DNA of 64,000 nt from Cheilinus undulatus (Eukaryota > Chordata > Actinopteri > Labriformes > Labridae): contig NC_054869.1 in the NCBI RefSeq assembly GCF_018320785.1, positions 16,502,698 to 16,566,697 of the forward strand, given 5' to 3'. Shown one piece after another: positions 1-14,000 of the stretch; within the stretch, counting starts at the first letter, position 1, and each line of letters begins with the position of its first letter. The translations under genes and the position numbers were made by a program. Under the pieces are notes generated by a model that had not been told where the DNA came from, did not search any database, and saw only the letters and a program-made list of their open reading frames with translations.

Positions 1-3000
1 ACCACCTGCTTTTTATCCAATTATTTATTATTTTTCATTTTTTAAGTCACCTTTTTAAATCTGAGTTTTCCCTAAAAGAAGGGATGGTTATAATTTAGTC
101 TGCGTCTCCAGTCTCAAAGAAGAGCATCAATGGATTGAAAGGCTGTACTCTCAGCTTCAAGTGAAAAAGTGCCTCAAGCAAGGTAAGGAGTGCAGACAGC
201 CACATTTTAGACCTACATTTTAAAACTAGACATATATTTTTCTATAACATTACTGTAGTTTCCCTTCAAAACGCACTGCAGTCAACGCACAGCGATGACG
301 CCTTTGTTTATATTTGTAATTTCACCATCAGCACTTATTTTCTGAATGGTTGTTTTTCCTGCTAAACCGTTGTGAATAGGTTTAGCCCTCTGTAGTGACC
401 CAAAAACGACCCTTGTACAGGGATTAATATAGTGAGAACAATAGTCAGCTATATAACTCAGGCATTTTATTTATTTTTATCGTGTTTTTTATCAATCATA
501 AGTCCCTCCCCTCAGCTGGTGTTAGACTCACTGAGTCAGACAAAAGATGCACCTGTTTTTCCTCTGTTTTTTTTTTACAAGAGGTCTTTGGGGTGATATG
601 GAAGACTGAGCATTAAATTCACTGCAGGGGTGCAGAGATAAAGAGCTTGGGGCTTGGTATCTGTTTTAAATGTATCAGACTGTGTTTTTGCCTGCTGCTC
701 CACATGGTGCAGTGTGCTGGGCAGAACTTAATTTGAGCTATTTTGCACAGAGCAATGCAGCCGTGTTGTGCTTTTCACATGATATACTCTCTTTTGCCAC
801 AGCCTAGTGCTTTAGTTCCTTTGTTTTTGTTGTGCCTCTTAATACTGATTGGTGAAATGAGGTGCACAGAGGCAAACATCACTCCTGATGCCAGTAATCC
901 CTGGTGTGGGGCTATAAGACCGTATACGGACACTGTTTACTTTCATAAATTTAAGCTTCCTTTGTTAATCAGCTTGGGGGTTTTAGTCGCCTTTGACAGA
1001 AAAAGATGTTAATATGTTCTTATTTCTTATTGCACCATTGCAAAATGTACACTCCAAGTGTGGTGTTCAAGGAATCACTCAATTAAAAATCAGTTTTTGA
1101 GTCTGCCTTTAAATTATTCACAAGGTGACAGCTATATTCAATAACAGATTTGCATTTTCTTCCATTTTAGCAGTCTGTGAATGTCAGACACTAGCCCAGG
1201 TTTCTTTTTTCACACAGTGATATCCATATTTTCAATATTTAGCAAGCCTTGGCACTTCAGTATTCTGCACCATTCCAGACATCGTAGGAACGGTGCCCTG
1301 CAGGCAGGAAGAAAATTGATTGTATTGAGAAACAAATTATTCATGAGTTGAAAGTGGTTACTCCAAAGTGTTGTGTTGCCTGTGCTTTAGATAGAGTTCA
1401 TCGACTCTCACAGAAAATGCATTACACTGACACAATGTTAGAGCTCACTGAGCACAAAAATATGCCAAAAAACACATGTATGTGAAGACAGTTAAACAGA
1501 GCTAGGGCAGATAAGAGGGAGTGGCAGATGAAGTGCAAAGCCCTTGTGGTGCACCATAATTGGTCAAGTTAGTACTTTGATGTCTTATTATCGTGATGGC
1601 ATCAGAGTTGGGATTGAATATTTCTCCTACCTGCTACTTTGGCTGATGGATTCAAAAATCTTCTAGCCACTGACATTTTTACACTTAAAAAAGTAGCACA
1701 ATGAGATGAATTATGGTAGAAAAATTAAGAATTTTAATTTTCAAGTTGGTTTGGTCTCCATTGCAGCTAGGGCATAAAAAATCAGATTTGACAGCAACTA
1801 AGTCTCAGCTGAGTTGCAAGATAATCAGTTTGTTGTTATGAGCTCATATCAGGAGAGTAATCACAATTATTAAGGTGATGCTGGAAAGTGTGAGTGCTGT
1901 CCCTCATATAAACAATGCTTTTCCAGGCCTTGTTTATTAACTGTATTGAACTTAAGAGGAGCGAAACATTAATTTAAATACCTTTAGCAGGAAAACCAGC
2001 TGCAGCACTGTTCATATGATACTGTGTCAAATCCTCCCAGAACAGCCAACTAAAGGCTTGACAGCAGCTCTCAAACGGAGACGGGGAGGCGGGGTTCTTT
2101 TAGTGATAAGGCTAGCTCAGTTGTGATCATAAAGTTAGTAAAAAAAAAAAACAAAAAACAGAAAGACGGACTCAATTTATGCCTTTTACAGCAAGAAAAT
2201 CTGTCTGTTATTTTTATCACCTGCCCTAGTGGCCAGTAGATTGAGTAAATTCACCAGACACTGCTCAAAAATACCAGTATTTGGCTGGTGGCAGGTACCA
2301 ATTTCCCACCCTGAAATGCATCTCTTTTAAAATGTTTTTGAGGATAACAAATGGACCATAAGAGTGCAGAAATGGGGACTGAACAGTCCATTCTCATGCC
2401 TCAAGAGCTGACTCGATTTTGCTGTCCTTACCTCTCACTTTGGGGTGAGGGTTAGGCTGGCATATCTTGAAAGTAGCTTTATGTGACTTACCTGCTCCTG
2501 AGGGGCCGGGCCATCGAAGGACAACGACTCAAGACTTAGAGCATGGATGTTAGCTGCTTTGCTATCACAGGACTTATGTCAATCTCACCCCCCCTCTGAG
2601 ATAAATAAGACAACTCGTGGGGATACACAGTAAATAAGTCCTCTCTTTGTGTTGAAAAAAGCAGCACCATATTCAATTTTCAGTGTGAGTAAATTCATAA
2701 CATTCAAGCACAGCCCATAAGTCAATACCACTAAACCCTGTAGCACCATGTGTTACTGTAGGTTACCAGCCATCACTGTGTTAATCCATATACAGTAGGC
2801 TTTCCCTGTCACGAGACCAGGGCTTGGCTCCTGTGCCCAGCATGTGCCCATGCACTTCATTTCCTTTGGCTAAAGTAAATGTCAATACAGACACCGAATT
2901 AGGTTGCTGTGCCAAGGATAAAATCTATGAATTGATTGTTGTGTTGTTCAACCAGCCAAGTTTGAATTGATAATTTACAACCCAGTAACCGTGTTTCACA

Positions 3001-4778
3001 TGCACTAGTTTTGAAACCCTTTATTGTGGTTGGATTGATGATGTTTTCTGTCTCTTTGTGAGACTGAGCTGTTGACCTGTGAAAGTTTGTGCACAAGAAA
3101 CACCTGTGGTGGGCTGTTTTCCACTGAGTCTATGGCCTCTGTCAGGATTAGCAAGGATTACTAAGAGAGTAATGCTGCGTCTTATCAGGCCAGTATCTGT
3201 CACTAACATCACTTTGGGTGCTGCTTAGGTATTGAGGGATCACAAACACACTCACACCCTAGAGGTCAAAGTGCATTGTGGAACCAGTCATGATGTGTAC
3301 CTTAACTGGGGTGGCATTATACCTCCAGATCAGTTTGTTCAGAGTTGTTTTAGAAAAGATGCTTGTAGAAAAAGTTACCAGCAGATGAAACCTTGAAATA
3401 AGCTCCTTTTTTTGCTTATTAGCTGATGAAATTTGATTTCCCTTGGAGGGTGATAGAGATTGCCATACTGAAATTGTTTCCAACATTGACAACCTTATTG
3501 AGGTTATTGTTAAGCAGTAGATTTACTTCAACAGGGATGTCTTGATGATTTGTTACAGAGGATCATGATTTGTTACAGAGGATCTTTGCATGCACTGGCA
3601 GCATTTTACTGAGCCACTTGTTGCCTGAAGTCATCCTAAAATAGAAAACGACCTATTTGCTACACAGAAAACAAAACAGCTGTTTTATCTCCGTTAGCGT
3701 TCACGAATTTCCTGCAAACACAATAGTCACAAGTTTTTAATGACTACTTGATTAACCGGTGATTGATGAGTAGACAGCTTGTCAGGAAAGTCCTTGATTC
3801 GCCTCTCCAGTTGGATCCTTAATTTGATTACACTATTAACACTCAGAGCAGAAGGGCAGGATTAGTCTGGGGTGTTGCAAACGTGCCGTCCAGAAGGCTA
3901 AGTCATGACAACTTCTAAAGCAATTTGTTTCATTGAAATCCAGTGAAGCACTGGATCTGTCATCACTGTCCACACAGATGTCTTATGCTGAAGCAGGAGT
4001 TCACAGCGTGATTTTTACTTGTTTGTGATAACCTTTCTCTTAACTAATGATTTAAAGGCTTCATTCCTCCACTATTTTGGGTTCTTATGTAGTTTATTAC
4101 TCGAGTGGTGAGCTTTGCTTTTCATCCTGTCTTGAAATCACACCCTAATAACCTCATTTTTAAGTGTCAGTAAAACTTACCTGTTTGACTGGTAATGTCT
4201 ACTTCTTGCCTTCTCTTACCTGATGAACAGATGTACTTTTACGTATTCAGTAACTGTGGTTTGGCGGTATTTTCCAGCTTTAAAACCTTTTGATGCCATA
4301 TGATTTGAAATAGATACAATCTTTTTCATCATTGTTATGTGATATTGCTGGTTTTATTCCTTGTATCAGAGTTTATATATCTGGTATCATGACAACCTTA
4401 ATGTAACTTCACTGGCTCTTAATAGTTTGTGCATGGCTTGAAAGCAATTTTTATTTCAGTCAACTGTTCTTCAGATACTAGGGGAGTAACAGCAAACCAG
4501 AAGTTAAGTTTAGTTTGGCTCTCAGTCTTGATGTCACAGATAGGTACATTTCCCCCCCATTTTGCACATTATCTAAAGAGCAGCATTGACTGTTCAGCCT
4601 CAGATGCCTGTCTCAGTTTCTTTTTTATATTTATAAAAACATAAATGTCTAAAAATAGAATCATTATGCACCCTACTACAGATGAAACAAGTGAGTTTAA
4701 TTTGCTGACACCGTTATTTGACTGTCCTTCAAGCAAAGAATAAACCTAAAAACACATCTGGGACAGCATAATGGCTGT
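1..4778. other. Non-coding DNA upstream of, or in a 5' intron of, igsf9
   Basis: No convincing coding exon, RNA gene or intact mobile element was seen here. The stretch is AT-rich with short homopolymer runs, for example an A-run near 2140, and a perfect 20-bp tandem duplication at 3545-3584. The first recognised exon of igsf9 begins at 8049 with a splice acceptor, so at least one 5' untranslated exon must lie upstream, in this stretch or beyond the window edge. I could not place it. Confidence 0.5.
3545..3584. repeat. Perfect 20-bp tandem duplication (two units)
   Basis: The 20-bp unit beginning ATGATTTGTTACAG occurs twice head to tail (3545-3564 and 3565-3584) without mismatch. This looks like a recent slippage or duplication event in non-coding DNA. 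Confidence 0.85.
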
Positions 4779-5290
4779 TCATCTATCTGTCATGGGTGCT
4801 ACAACAGATAACCTAAACAAGTCATGCACAACAGAAGCCTTTGCTTGTTCATAAAGGGCTAGTACAGTTTTCACAGACAGAGGGAGTATATATATTGCGT
4901 CTAAGTTACCTGTCAGGTCAGTTTGGCACTTCACTGTGCCGTCCTTGGTCCTGTACTGCTCTGGCCTCCATATGGCCATCGTCCAGGCCTGCACCAAACC
5001 CATGCCGGAACTCTTCGGGCATCCTCCTAGCTACCCTCTCCATGATGCACATGGTAGCCCCTGGAATCTGGACCAGTCCACCAGGTCCTGGGCACACAGT
5101 ATGTGGTTAGCTGGATCAGACCCGGGAAAGTGCACCAGCTGCCTGTAAAAGCACAGCTGCCATTCCCAAATCAGGCAGCTGACCCTTCCCATACTCATTC
5201 TACTGAGTACGTCAGCATTAGACGCACGGTCTTGCCAATGACACTCAAAGATGCGCTGAAGAGAAGTTGTCACAAAGGAGTCCAGTCGGT
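4779..5290 (-). mobile_element. Decayed LINE (non-LTR retrotransposon) fragment, C-terminal end of the polymerase ORF
   Basis: The minus strand reads a broken ORF in two frames. One frame (5031-5273) contains NADVLSRMSMGRVSCLIWE and FPGSDPANHILCAQD. The next (4779-5003) contains AWTMAIWRPEQYR. Together they resemble the C-terminal end of a LINE polyprotein common in fish, where the segment after the reverse transcriptase has a Q-D-R-x-S-N motif, a D-P-A-x-R-I-L motif and a W-x-M-A-x-x-R-P-x-E-Y-R motif. The frame change and internal stops show it is inactive. The limits are approximate. The family assignment rests on motif recall, not a search. Confidence 0.55.
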
Positions 5291-8048
5291 CCTAACCTGT
5301 CACTTTAAATAGACGGTTTCATATATCCACTGCATGGGATATAGTTCACATTAATCTGGACAACTGCCCATATACAGTGTCTGGGAAGGGCAGAACCTTT
5401 AAAAAAGTCTTTAAAGGTTATTTAATGGAACATTCTGTCACATTCGGTCCAATCAGAGCAACAAAACCTCTGTCGTAGTGTGTGTGCACAGCCCTCATAT
5501 CTAAACCACATAACGTGAGCTTGATGAGTAGTTGCTGCCGCTTTTCACTATCATAGAGCCAATTGGTCAATCAGACTGATGCCGAAGCTGGTCGGGAGAA
5601 GAGTGAAAACATGTTTTTCACCCAAAAAGGTTTTCAGGGCTGTTCTTGGCTCTTATTTCAATCTTAAAAAGGAAATGCATTCTAGTTCTGTTTAAAACTG
5701 CAGTTATTAAAGCTAGTTGCTTCACCAGCAGGCATTGTTTACTTGCGGTACAACTAAACTATGGCCATAGCTACTGCCTTGTTCTCCTCCGTTGGCCCTG
5801 ATCTGCCAACTCTTAAGACCGGGCACAAACGTTTCAGGTTGACCTGAAATCTGGTCAAATCCATTGGCTTCAAGGTTAGTGTTTTCCTAGTTGCAGTGAT
5901 ATTTGCATTCACAGTTTTGGAACTCCTATTTGAAGTACTTTGATTCCACACGTATTCTGATTGGTACATACTGAGTGTGAATATGACCGTGTGCACCTTC
6001 AGGCCCCTGTCTGATACCATTATTAGGGAATTAGTGTGTAGAAGAAAGCCCCTCTCATATGCATGCATTTGTGTGATGCATGCCCTTGAAGCTGAATGGG
6101 AGTTGTAATCCTGTGTCTTTTTCCTTTTAAAATACAGTCACTTCTAAATCTAAAAAGAAAAGAGCCCTGCTACTTGGCCTGTTTAGACTTGAAAAAGAGT
6201 CCATGTTCTAATTTAAAAAACTGACATCTTCTCAAGGCTCCTGTCTGTGTATGTTATTTAAATGGCCTCTTGCTCTGCTCTGCTGCTTGAGGAAATAACC
6301 TAGTAGTCCACTGTCTTCCCCTGCACCTGCAGACACAACCCCCCTCCAGGTTTCCTCTGTAATACTTCAGCTCAGTGTGTCTGCCTGTATGCTCCCACAG
6401 GACAGCCATATACTGTAATCTGGTGCTGGAGCACAGCGAAGTCGGCAGCAGCAGAGACAGAATTTGTAATGTGTTGAGGTTGTCAAAGTTACTTGAGGTC
6501 TACTAGATGAGCTGGGATTTCAGATGTTTGGTTGAATTTGCTCATTACTTTTGCTGTCTAGTTGTTGAAATGAATGCTAGGATGACAGCTAAGATGATGC
6601 AGTGATGTGCAACACGTCTTCATAAATTTTGTACAAGCAGGAGGTGACAGACTAAGTCATTAGACTGGATATTTTCTTTGTTTTTGAATGCGTTTTAAGA
6701 GCGAGTGCTGTTTATTCTGAGTCCCCTACAGAGAGAATAATGTTGGCTCTCTAAGAGTAATCCTTTCCTCATTACAAACACTGTGCTGAAATGAGTCTGT
6801 CGTGCAAAAATCTCTAAACCCGGCTGTAATTTATGCCCCACCACCCTCACCCTCTTTACCAGCTTTTACTGTAAACATAACCCCACTTTATTGTGTTTAT
6901 CCCACTCCTCTACAGTGCTTGTTTTAGAAAAATGCTGCACAGAAGTTATTGCATTGCTCCAAGTCCGACCTGTTGTTAACAGCATCTATCTGCTGCTCTA
7001 TTCTGAGCTGTTTGTTTACTGAAGTGCAAACATGACTGCTAAGAAACCACCAAGTGTACGCCATATGTTTCTTGTGTTACTGTGCCTTTCTGCAGAGCAA
7101 TATTAGCTGCTAATATCCAACACCTACCTGCTTTCTAAGAATAGCCTCCCTCTCATGTTTCTTTAAATGAACTTAGAGTAATAAGCCAGCATTAGGGGTG
7201 CTGAGTGGAGTGACTTATGGTGAAGGGCCACGTTCTGTTATTATGTTTGAAGGGCAACAACTTAAACTTGTGCCTCCAATCCAATTTGAGGTGGAGGGCG
7301 TCAGGACCTTCAGCAGCTGTTCTCATAGCTCAGACTGTGAAGTGGAGTCGGGTTTGTGGTGCTTATTAGGAGATAAAAATCAGTTGCTGTGCTTGTACGT
7401 CCTTTAAGTGCATTCAGTAGTTACGTGTTAGGTGTTTTACACTTGTATTGTGCTGCAGGGAAGTAGAGTTGATTTCACTTTGATTAGAGCGTCTTAAAAT
7501 CGCACTCTACTTATGGCGGTTAGTTTCTTTTTTTAAGCCCTGCTAATAGGATAACATCTGGAGCTGAGATCACAAAGACTTCAATATCGCCACCGTCACC
7601 TGTCGATTGCTGTTGTGCTCGAGCAGAACCAATCACAAGCAACAGGTTAATCTGTACATCACACAGGTCTTTCCCTAGAGTGAACACGTAAACACACAAG
7701 CATGTACACAAACCCGCACAGTTAGGTCTCACGGGATGCGCACACTACACAATCTCATGCTCTACTGTGACTTGTTGGAATAGCTTATTTGCTTTAATCC
7801 AACCCCAGCTCAGACATGCAATTTTCCAGAGGATTTAGGGTTTTCAAAGAATACAGTTATTTATTAACCAAGAAGCATCTGGAATGCAGTGTAGTTGTTG
7901 GATTATGAGATGATGTTAACTTGGGGGATTACATTTGTCTGACAGAGGATGTGAGGGATGTCCTAGCCTTGTACTGAAACTGTGAATGGTGCTGTAGTAG
8001 TAGTAGTAGAGGTGCTCCGTTGATGGGATGTGCGGTCTTTTCTTTCAG
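5291..8048. other. Non-coding DNA preceding the first recognised igsf9 exon
   Basis: I see no supported gene here. Open frames in the stretch are short and lack family motifs. It ends in the acceptor TCTTTCAG at 8041-8048 of the igsf9 start-codon exon. Confidence 0.5.
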
Positions 8049-8056
8049 GTCAGGAG

Positions 8057-8074
8057 ATGTGTGAAGGAGTGTGA
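8057..8074 (+). promoter_or_regulatory. Very short upstream ORF in the igsf9 leader
   Basis: An ATG at 8057 opens a five-codon frame (MCEGV) that stops at 8072-8074, nine bases before the igsf9 start codon at 8084. It is in the same frame as the main ORF but closed by the stop. The main ATG has the stronger context (GCC before, G after). Such a minimal uORF could lower or tune translation by reinitiation; that role is inference. Confidence 0.5.
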
Positions 8075-8083
8075 CGGACGGCC

Positions 8084-11000
8084 ATGGGACTGGAGAGACG
8101 GTGGCTCCAGGCTGTCACCACTGCTTTAGCCATCTGTCTGCTAAGTGAGTATGCTAATGCAAATATGGATCCATTGCATACATTAACAGTGCATCTCAAT
8201 ATGTAATCTCTTTGCAGAAATTGAATCATCTTTCTCAATTTTTCTTTTTTCTTAAAATATCTTTTAAAAAATTTTAATTATCCTAACCCCAAAAAATACA
8301 ATTCCCCCAAATAATTAATTTGATCAATGCATTTAAAACATTTCCCCATATTTAAAGTCATCTCTATCAGCTTTAACTGTCATCTTATAAGTGTTGTATT
8401 ACATAAAAATGTGGCACAGACAGCAAAGCAAACTGCTGAACATCCTATATAAGTAACTTGGTGCACACCAAATTTGTAATAGATCTGTTTTAATGTGTGA
8501 CACTGGTGTAGACTTTTTATCCAACATGTATACACAGGATTTGCAGATAATTTAGGATGAAAATCTGCCTTGATGGATCACATTTACAAGATCAGTGCAA
8601 TATGACTGCATCTATTATATCACTGTCTGAAGATTTTTTGAGGAAAATTATGGAAAAAAACGTTCTAACAAAACTTGTGATTTTAATTTGGCTTGAAAGA
8701 TTTGGGTTGTGAGTTTAGCATCTTGTGCTGAAATCTGTTTTCCTGTTGGAGAATCACTGAAAAGTTTAAGTTCAAATTTTCAACATTAGAATTTATAACT
8801 TCATTTTTAAATCAGCTGAAAAGTATTTTACACAGTGCATTCAGTGGTATTTAGAAGGTAAATAACCCTTCCTGCAATATCATGCATACAAAACAAATCT
8901 TCTTAACACAAGACTTTGTCATTGGGCTATGCAGTTTTAAACAGGAAGTTATTTTCCTCCATTTGTCCCCAGTATGTTGCATAGCTTCACCAAAAGTTAT
9001 TGTAGTAATGCCAACTGGAGCTAAAGCTTGCTGCTTGTTATGGTAGACCTTTGCAAACCAGTTGACATATGTTGCTGTTTAGCTCCCTGCATACTGACAC
9101 CGTGCTGAATCTGGCACAGCTCCCATTGCCTTACATTAGAGAGAAAGTAAAGAGGAGGGGCTCTAACATAGACATGAGAGGACCAAAGAGAATGAGGCCA
9201 AAATCCAAGTTAAATAATATATCTGGGTGTGGATTTAGATCAATCTGGGATTTGTGCTACCCCCAGCCCAAGGCACGCTTCTGTGTGTCCATGCATGTGT
9301 ATGTGGGAGGGGGTGGTGGGATTGATTGAGCTGGTCCGCAGACCATGTGTGTACCCCAGGGGGTGGTGGGAGGTCGGCTGGAGAGAGCGCAGAGGGTCCT
9401 GCTGTCCTGCATCGGAGTATCACCACAACCCCCCTCCTTCTGAGATTAAAGTAATCGCTGGGCCAGATGAGAAGCAGAGCAAACACTGGCACCCAGTTGC
9501 ACACACTCACGTAAGCACATGGCACTAAGTGAGAGAGAGAGGAGAGCCTGCTCCAGGTGTCACTAATGGGATTGCTGTGTGTTTGCAGGCTTTGCAGCTA
9601 TACGATCTTGTCGCCAAATGGCACATGATTGTTTTACATGCCCTCTCATGGCCCAGGTTGTATCAGGAATCCCTCTGGGGATGTCATTCACTTGTAGATC
9701 TAGTGCAACATAAGCATTTATGAACCACTTTAAAATCTATTTTCCACCAGCTAGACGTCTTCTTGCCTGTGTGGTCATGCTTTCCATGAAGATATTGCTG
9801 CTAATATTTCATGAACTCAGAGTACCAAAGAAATGAATGACCAGAAGAATTCCAGAGAGGTTAATCCAGCCTCTCTAGCAGCAATAACTCTCGGAGAGGC
9901 CCGTAATTCTAAGGCGTTCATAAAGAATGATTTATGTGTTTATTTACATTTTTACTCCTCATAGTCTCCTGTCTTATCAGCAAATGTCTACAGCCAGCCC
10001 CATGCTTTATCTCACTGCTATGCTGTTGTCTTTCCAGGTGTGTCTCAAGGTGGGGCATCATTGGTTCGTGCCAGAGAGGGGGGCTCTGCAGAGCTGGGCT
10101 GCAGTCTCACTCCTACAACCAAAGAAGCCACCACCCCAAACCTCTTTCCTCTGCATGTGGTGGAGTGGGTGCGCCTCGGCTTCAACGTTCCCGTCCTCAT
10201 CAAATTTGGAGTGTATGCTCCTCGAGTTCACCCAAACTACAGGGGTAAGAGTTATTCAGATGTGATCAACAGAAAGCCTTGTATCTACTTGACTCTGGGT
10301 CCTTTCCTTTGAAGTGGAGTGAATGTTCTTCACTGCACACAGACCCTCCTGTGGGTTTTGAAACCTTTCTCAGCAGACTCTGCAGCTGCTATAATAGCAG
10401 TTTATTTCTGAAAGTATTCAAGAGACTGACCACTAGTTGACAGATTTCCCTAATTATGGTTCAGCAGGTTTTGGAGAAGGGAGGTGAGGTGTCCATGTGG
10501 CAACATTTCTCTTTTACCGCAAGTTACATGTGTCTCGTGTGTGGGCAGAGGTAGGCAGAAAAAGGTTACACCTGTATTTATGAAGACTTGGGGAGGGGAA
10601 GTCTGGATGAAACAATATCCCAAGTAGGTAATCCATCCAGACAACAAGCCCTGTAATTACAGCTGCTGTTTAGTTTACCAGACTGAAGCTGCAGTGCAGG
10701 CAGAAGGGGAAGGGCGAGTATGGATGCGTTTTAATAGAGGCAGTTAAAGGGGGGTGGGGTAGCAGAGTAATGGGGGGGGGTACCAGTAACGCGGTGCATG
10801 GAGGGATTAGGAGTGTAGGTGGGTGGGGGCTTGGTGGTCTGATGACAGTGTTTTATTAGTATGCTAAGGGGTGACCCAGTAAGGGGAGATTGTTGTGAAG
10901 GAAGGAGCATGGATGAAGCATTGGGAATAATGGGAGTTTTCTTGCTGGAGCCCTATAATCCTGTCATTGTCTCGCAGAGGACAAAAGACAAAGAGGGGTA

Positions 11001-14000
11001 TCACAACCTCTTTTTGCTTTGCCAAAGCCAACAGGACTACTAGGACACCCAAAATCCCATACTGTCCCAACTAGGTCAGTAAAATGTAGAGGGAACAGTA
11101 AAAGCCCTTCTGCACTTGTCATATTAGCACTTATCTTAACGGGAGGTCCAAGCTTTTGATTTTAAAGCTTTTTTCTTGCATTTTGTCAACTGAAGAACCA
11201 CATTTAAAGCCTGCAAGGGCTGAACCAAAACAAACCACCTCAATTGGCAATTGGGCTACATGTGTTTGGCGTGTTAACCCTTTTGTAGACCGTTAACCAT
11301 GTCATTGTTTTGGGGCAGTCATCTGATGCATATGCTGCCATAATGAAGTAAACAGATTTGCAACCATGCCGCTGAAGACTGCTGTGGATGTTTCAATGTT
11401 TTCTAACCCTTGTCTGATGTGGGCTCTACCCCTGTCTGCCTCAGATCCTCATATCTCCCCTCCCGCTGGAGGCAGATGGCTGCATGTGAAGCGTGTCAGC
11501 GCTGTAGGTCTAATGTATTCCACCCTCAAATTAAATGTCAGGGGGATTTCAGGTTTAACCACAAGACAGTAAAGAAGGAGACCATTTCCTGATCTTTGTC
11601 CTGGCTTGCCTGAGATGGGGAACAAGAAAGCAGTGATGAGATCTGTGCTGTTGTTCAGAGTCAGGGTGGATTTACAGCCCAATGCCTACTTCTAATATAG
11701 CTAAGTGATCTGTCAGACTTCAATATGCATTATTAAATCATAGTGTTTTCCTGTCCTTCCTTTGGGGGACTTATTCTACTTCACATGCTGCATGCTGAAG
11801 CTGGCTAAAATAAAACTAATTGCATTGCTGCCTGTCTGTGGTTGGCTGCTCTGTCTCAGGCTCACTGTTGCTAATGGCCATTTTTAGAAGCTGAGATGAA
11901 AGATTCAAAGCAAGCCATATCTTGGATGACTATTTCAGTCCATTAAACAGACGTTTTTGATACGATATCAGGTGTATTTGAGATTGCACTCTGTATTTGA
12001 GGAGTGTCACGGCCACTGAGCGCTGTACTTCTGTCGACCCCCTTAGACACCAACCCGTCTCGGTCTCAGAGAGCTTCTCTTGTCTACTTAAAGAGAGTCA
12101 GGAAGGTATTAGCGCCCCTCATCCCTCTTCCTCTCTGTTTCGCACCCAGCATGCCCTGCAGGGCCGAACATTAGTCAACTCACAACAAAAATGAAACAGC
12201 CAAATAAACTCTGACTGACACGCTGTTATAGTCTGTTTGAAGAGTATTTGTTGAGACAATACATTCAAGTCTTGCGGTGTCAGGATGGTTTACTGTTGCA
12301 GAGCCAGATCAAATGTCTCCTGTGTGCTGAAGTAAATCAGTAGAGACTGTGAGCAAGAGACTCCGACCTGAGGTTACAACCACAATGGGAAAACCCCCCG
12401 ATCCCAGCAGGTCTCCATCATGCTCTCAGTGTGACCTCTGAACACTGGAGAAGTTAAAGCCTGCATTTGTCACACACATGCACAAGCCACATACACACAC
12501 ACACACTTAAACCTACAAATGCTTGAACCTTGGACTCCTTAACCTTTACGCTTGTGGACATAAATGCAATTTTAGATTGGAAAAGTAGGCTTCTGCAAAC
12601 ATACGTCTATTAGACAACTCCAGAAGCAGAAAAAGCCCCAATGAAAGGTGAAACTGATCACCTTCACTAACCAGTTTTTCTCCCATAACTAGACCTGGAT
12701 AGTAAGGCAAACAATGACACAATGGAAGAAGAGTAGATGGCTGCAAGTTGGGAATTTCACATTTGCCAACTTAGAGCAAAAGACCATTACAAAAGCTCTG
12801 TTACCTCGTGTGTTTGGTATGTCACAGATCAGATTTAAATGATGAATAAAAGATCAGAATCAGCTATTCTGTTTACATGGTGTTCAGATTTAATTCATTG
12901 TTAGTCCAACCTGAGTTTTAAAATGCATATAAAATTGTGTTAGTTCAAGTTCTTAGACCATAATTTGCCTGGATGTTGTGCAGGCTCTTCACAGTTCCTT
13001 GGCTGGGCTTTGACCTGGAAGTCGAACAGCATAAATGCACAAAGCAGGGGTGGGCAACTAGCAGCCTGCGGATCCTCCTTTTCACTTACTTACCATTCAA
13101 TTCTAAACATGAAGAAAAAAACAATAGAATCTTCCAAGAAAGCATGACAAAAGAAACTTTTGTAATCTTTGATAACTGGTATATATTTAGTTCCTTGCTA
13201 GAAATTAGAGCTATAACTGGTTGCAGTTGCTTCTGGAAAACTTTTTTATATCCATCAGTAAAAGCATCTTTAAAGAAATACAAATAAAATGTATTTCAAT
13301 CAGGAGAGACTTTATACAAGTTTAACAGTTTATTCATGAGCTCTGGAAATGTTTTAAATGTGAAATGTCTTTGACGGATAGAATCCATTGTGATGTCTTT
13401 ATGAACTGGAAGGGGTAGTGAGGCTGACAGCAGGATAGGATACCTCCTGTGGAGTCTGGACACTGGTGATAGTGATGGAAGGAGTAGGATAAGGTGAGGA
13501 ACGGAAGGGATTCACGATACATGGAGGAGTTTGACCTGGAGGTGGTAACGAAGGGACACAGGAAGGCCAAAGGGGCTGGGCCTGAACACTGATGAGATGT
13601 GATGGAGGTGGCTCGGGTGGAGGAGGGTTATAGCGGTCGCACTGAAACAGACTGACTGCGGAGGAGAGGAGAACAGATTTTGAAATATGACAGCAGCAGG
13701 ATGATTGGATCGAAAGAGGTCATGTCAGAAAGGGATTGACTTAGAATTGAAATGAGTTTAAGGTCTTACAAAGTATTAAAGTTGACGAATCAATTTAGGG
13801 AAAATTAAGGCTTTTAAAAAGTATTAAATAGTCTTTAAAGCAAGACTGTAAGATCTTAAATTCGCAGCACCAACTGCCATGCAGAGCAACATAAGTCACA
13901 TTTTAACTGGATGGTTTGAAAAAAACTTCCTTACATGCTGTATTAACTTAGTAAGGTTATATGCTGAGAATTCACAGCCAATGCAGACTTACGGAAATGA

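Noticed and set aside
743-1012. 89-codon plus-strand frame with a hydrophobic, signal-peptide-like start
   Set aside because: No family resemblance, AT-rich non-coding surroundings and no splice or conservation support; hydrophobic short frames arise often in T-rich DNA.
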